NCBI GenBank assembly: GCA_036377075.1
Contig: DASUZB010000198.1
Coordinates: forward strand, 1 to 7,948
Length of the DNA: 7,948 nt
Direction of reading: 5' to 3'
From: DASUZB01 sp036377075
Lineage (GTDB): Bacteria > Actinomycetota > CALGFH01
The notes below the pieces were generated by a model, which worked only from the letters and a program-made list of their open reading frames with translations, had not been told where the DNA came from and did not search any database. Shown piece by piece: positions 6,019 to 7,948 of this stretch (the first letter of the stretch is position 1; each line of letters opens with the position of its first letter). A program made the translations under genes and the position numbers.

Positions 6019-7948
6019 ATGCGAAGGTTCCTCGCTGCGATCGCAACGGCCACGTTGCTGCTCGGCTCCGCCGTGGCCGCCACGGCGATCGACGCCGTCA
6101 GGGCACGGCCCGCCTACGCGCTCGACAACGGCCTGGCGCGCACGCCGCCGATGGGCTTCAACGACTGGAACGCCTTCGGCTGCGACGTCAGCGAGCCGCT
6201 GATCACGCAGACCGCCGACCTGTTCGTCTCCAGCGGCCTGAAGGCCGCCGGCTACCAGTACGTCAACATCGACGACTGCTGGATGACCCACGAGCGCGAC
6301 GCCGACGGGCGGCTGGTGCCCGACCCGGTCAAGTTCCCCCACGGGATCGCCTGGCTCGCCGACTACGTCCACGCGCGCGGGCTCAAGCTCGGCATCTACG
6401 AGGACGCCGGCACGGCGACCTGCGCCGGCTTCCCCGGCAGCCTCGGCCAGGAGGACGTCGACGCGCAGACCTTCGCCGACTGGGGCATCGACTACCTCAA
6501 GTACGACAACTGCAACAACGCGGGCAGCACCACCAAGGAGCAGTACGTCGCGCGCTACTCGGCGATGCGCGACGCGCTCGCGCGGACCGGCAGGCCGATC
6601 GTGTACAGCATCTGCGAGTGGGGCGTCAACGATCCGTGGACCTGGGCGCCGGAGGTCGGCAACCTGTGGCGCACCACCGGTGACATCGGCGACAGCTGGA
6701 GCAGCCTGCGCGGCATCCTGCGGCAGAACTTCGCCCTGTACCCGTTCGCCAAGCCGGGCGCCTGGAACGACCCCGACATGCTCGAGGTCGGCAACGGCGG
6801 CATGACCGACGACGAGTACCGCACCCACTTCGGCATGTGGGCGATGCTCGCGGCGCCGCTGCTGATCGGCACCGACCTGCGCGAGGCCACCCCGGCGACC
6901 ATGAACATCCTGCTCAACCGCGAGGTCATCGCGATCGACCAGGACCCCCTCGGCGTCCAGGCCAAGCCGATCGCCGACGCGAACGGGCACGTGGTGCTCG
7001 CCCGGCCGCTGTCCAACGGCGACCGGGCGGTGGCGCTGCACAACGAGTCCGACTTCGGCGCGGTCATCCGCACCACCGCCGCCGGCGTCGGCCTCGGCAA
7101 GGCGCCCGCCTACACCCTGCGCGACGTCTGGCAGCACGAGACCACCGAGACCGCCGGGGTGATCAGCGCCTACGTGCCCGCGCACGGCACCGTGGTCTAC
7201 CGCGCCGGCCGCTCGGAGAGCTGGGCGAACAGCGCCCCCTCGACCGACCTCTCGGTCGACCTGCCCACCGCCTACCCCGGCGCCGCCATCTCGGTGGTCC
7301 GGCCGGGCATCGCCAACCCGCTCGCCACCGCGTTCACCAACCACGGCAAGGCCTCCGCCAACGCCGTCTCGGTCTCGCTCGACGCCCCCGGCTGGACCGT
7401 GGCCGCCGCCTCGCCGTCGACCGCCAAGCAGGTCCGCACCGAGGAGGCGCTCGCCACCCGGTGGACGGTGACGCCGCCGGCGGACACCGCGCCCGGCCTC
7501 TACCCCCTCACCGGCAGGGCGACCTTCACCTGGTACGACGAGGACGGCCGGGCGAGGAAGGCGACCGCGGAGTCCACCGCCACCGCCTTGGTGCCCAACC
7601 CGCCGCCGACGGGCGTCCAGGCGCTCAGCGACGTCCCCTGGGTCTCGGCGACCAGCTTCTGGGGCCCGGTCGAGCTGGACCGCAGCAACGGCGAGCGCGG
7701 TGCGCACGACGGGCACACGATCACCATCGGTGGCGTGACCTACGCCAAGGGCATCGGGGCGCACGCCAACAGCGAGATCGTCTACTACCTCGGTGGCCAG
7801 TGCTCCTCGCTGAGCACCGACTACGGCATCGACGACGAGAAGTCCGGCGCGGGCGACGCCACCTGGCAGGTCTGGGCCGACGGCACGCTCGCCGCCGAGG
7901 GCAGCGCCACCTGGCAGGACGGCCCCAAGCACCTCGACGCCGACCTCA
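6019..7948 (+). CDS. Secreted GH27 alpha-galactosidase with NEW3 and NPCBM domains (3' end outside the window)
   Basis: The frame is open from the ATG at 6019 to the window edge (643 codons, no stop), so the C-terminus is missing. A signal peptide (MRRFLAAIATATLLLGS...) probably ends at AYA, residue 34. The GH27 barrel follows from PPMGFNDWNAFGC (43-55). It shows YVNIDDCW with Asp85/Asp86 for galactose binding, the nucleophile Asp163 (YLKYDNC), CEWG (199-202) and the acid/base Asp222 (WRTTGDI). Cys55/Cys87 and Cys135/Cys165 match the disulfides of known GH27 enzymes. A beta-sandwich domain runs to about 395. A NEW3 domain (about 415-525) contains NPLATAFTNHGKA and APGLYPLTG. After a Pro-rich linker, an NPCBM carbohydrate-binding domain starts at about 535 (LSDVPW...YAKGIGAHANSEI) and is cut after about 109 residues. 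The expected role is release of alpha-linked galactose from plant oligo- or polysaccharides outside the cell. Some GH27 members are beta-L-arabinopyranosidases, so the substrate is probable rather than certain. The ATG has GGGAGGG 5 nt upstream. Confidence 0.95.
   Translation, partial: MRRFLAAIATATLLLGSAVAATAIDAVRARPAYALDNGLARTPPMGFNDWNAFGCDVSEPLITQTADLFVSSGLKAAGYQYVNIDDCWMTHERDADGRLVPDPVKFPHGIAWLADYVHARGLKLGIYEDAGTATCAGFPGSLGQEDVDAQTFADWGIDYLKYDNCNNAGSTTKEQYVARYSAMRDALARTGRPIVYSICEWGVNDPWTWAPEVGNLWRTTGDIGDSWSSLRGILRQNFALYPFAKPGAWNDPDMLEVGNGGMTDDEYRTHFGMWAMLAAPLLIGTDLREATPATMNILLNREVIAIDQDPLGVQAKPIADANGHVVLARPLSNGDRAVALHNESDFGAVIRTTAAGVGLGKAPAYTLRDVWQHETTETAGVISAYVPAHGTVVYRAGRSESWANSAPSTDLSVDLPTAYPGAAISVVRPGIANPLATAFTNHGKASANAVSVSLDAPGWTVAAASPSTAKQVRTEEALATRWTVTPPADTAPGLYPLTGRATFTWYDEDGRARKATAESTATALVPNPPPTGVQALSDVPWVSATSFWGPVELDRSNGERGAHDGHTITIGGVTYAKGIGAHANSEIVYYLGGQCSSLSTDYGIDDEKSGAGDATWQVWADGTLAAEGSATWQDGPKHLDADL

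Noticed and set aside
5928..6683. 251-codon plus-strand frame overlapping the glycosidase start
   Set aside because: The GH27 frame from 6019 carries the signal peptide and catalytic motifs. The other frame is arginine-rich with no domain features.
1..7948. tRNA or rRNA genes, CRISPR arrays, insertion sequences or attachment sites
   Set aside because: No repeat-spacer pattern, transposase motif, terminal inverted repeats or RNA-gene signature was seen on either strand.

Overview
This is a very GC-rich chromosomal window, densely coded on both strands with strong G/C preference at third codon positions. That base composition, GTG starts, and a DUF574-type S-adenosylmethionine methyltransferase (a family largely found in Actinomycetota) point to an actinobacterium. 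The species cannot be named from the sequence.

Left block (1-4897, + strand): three tightly packed genes. The first is the 3' part of an unrecognised membrane-anchored exported protein. Its end overlaps the start of a CopC-CopD-type copper protein (703 aa) by 17 nt. That gene in turn overlaps, by an ATGA junction, a secreted bacillopeptidase F-like subtilase (765 aa) with a complete catalytic triad and three C-terminal Ig-like repeats. Spacing and overlaps suggest one translationally coupled transcript. All three products act at or outside the membrane.

Middle (4898-5793): a short convergent junction with a GC-rich hairpin is followed by a minus-strand methyltransferase of the DUF574/Methyltransf_19 family. 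Its best start is a GTG at 5793, preceded by a GAAAGGG ribosome binding site.

Right block (5794-7948): a 225-nt divergent intergenic region leads into a secreted glycoside hydrolase family 27 protein, most likely an alpha-galactosidase. It carries a NEW3 domain and an NPCBM domain, and runs off the right edge without a stop.

There are no tRNA or rRNA genes, CRISPR arrays, insertion sequences or phage genes. I did not find a clearly new system. The most unusual feature is the coupled arrangement of an unknown exported protein with a Gly-His-Ser-His-His-Gly motif, a CopC-CopD fusion and a secreted subtilase.
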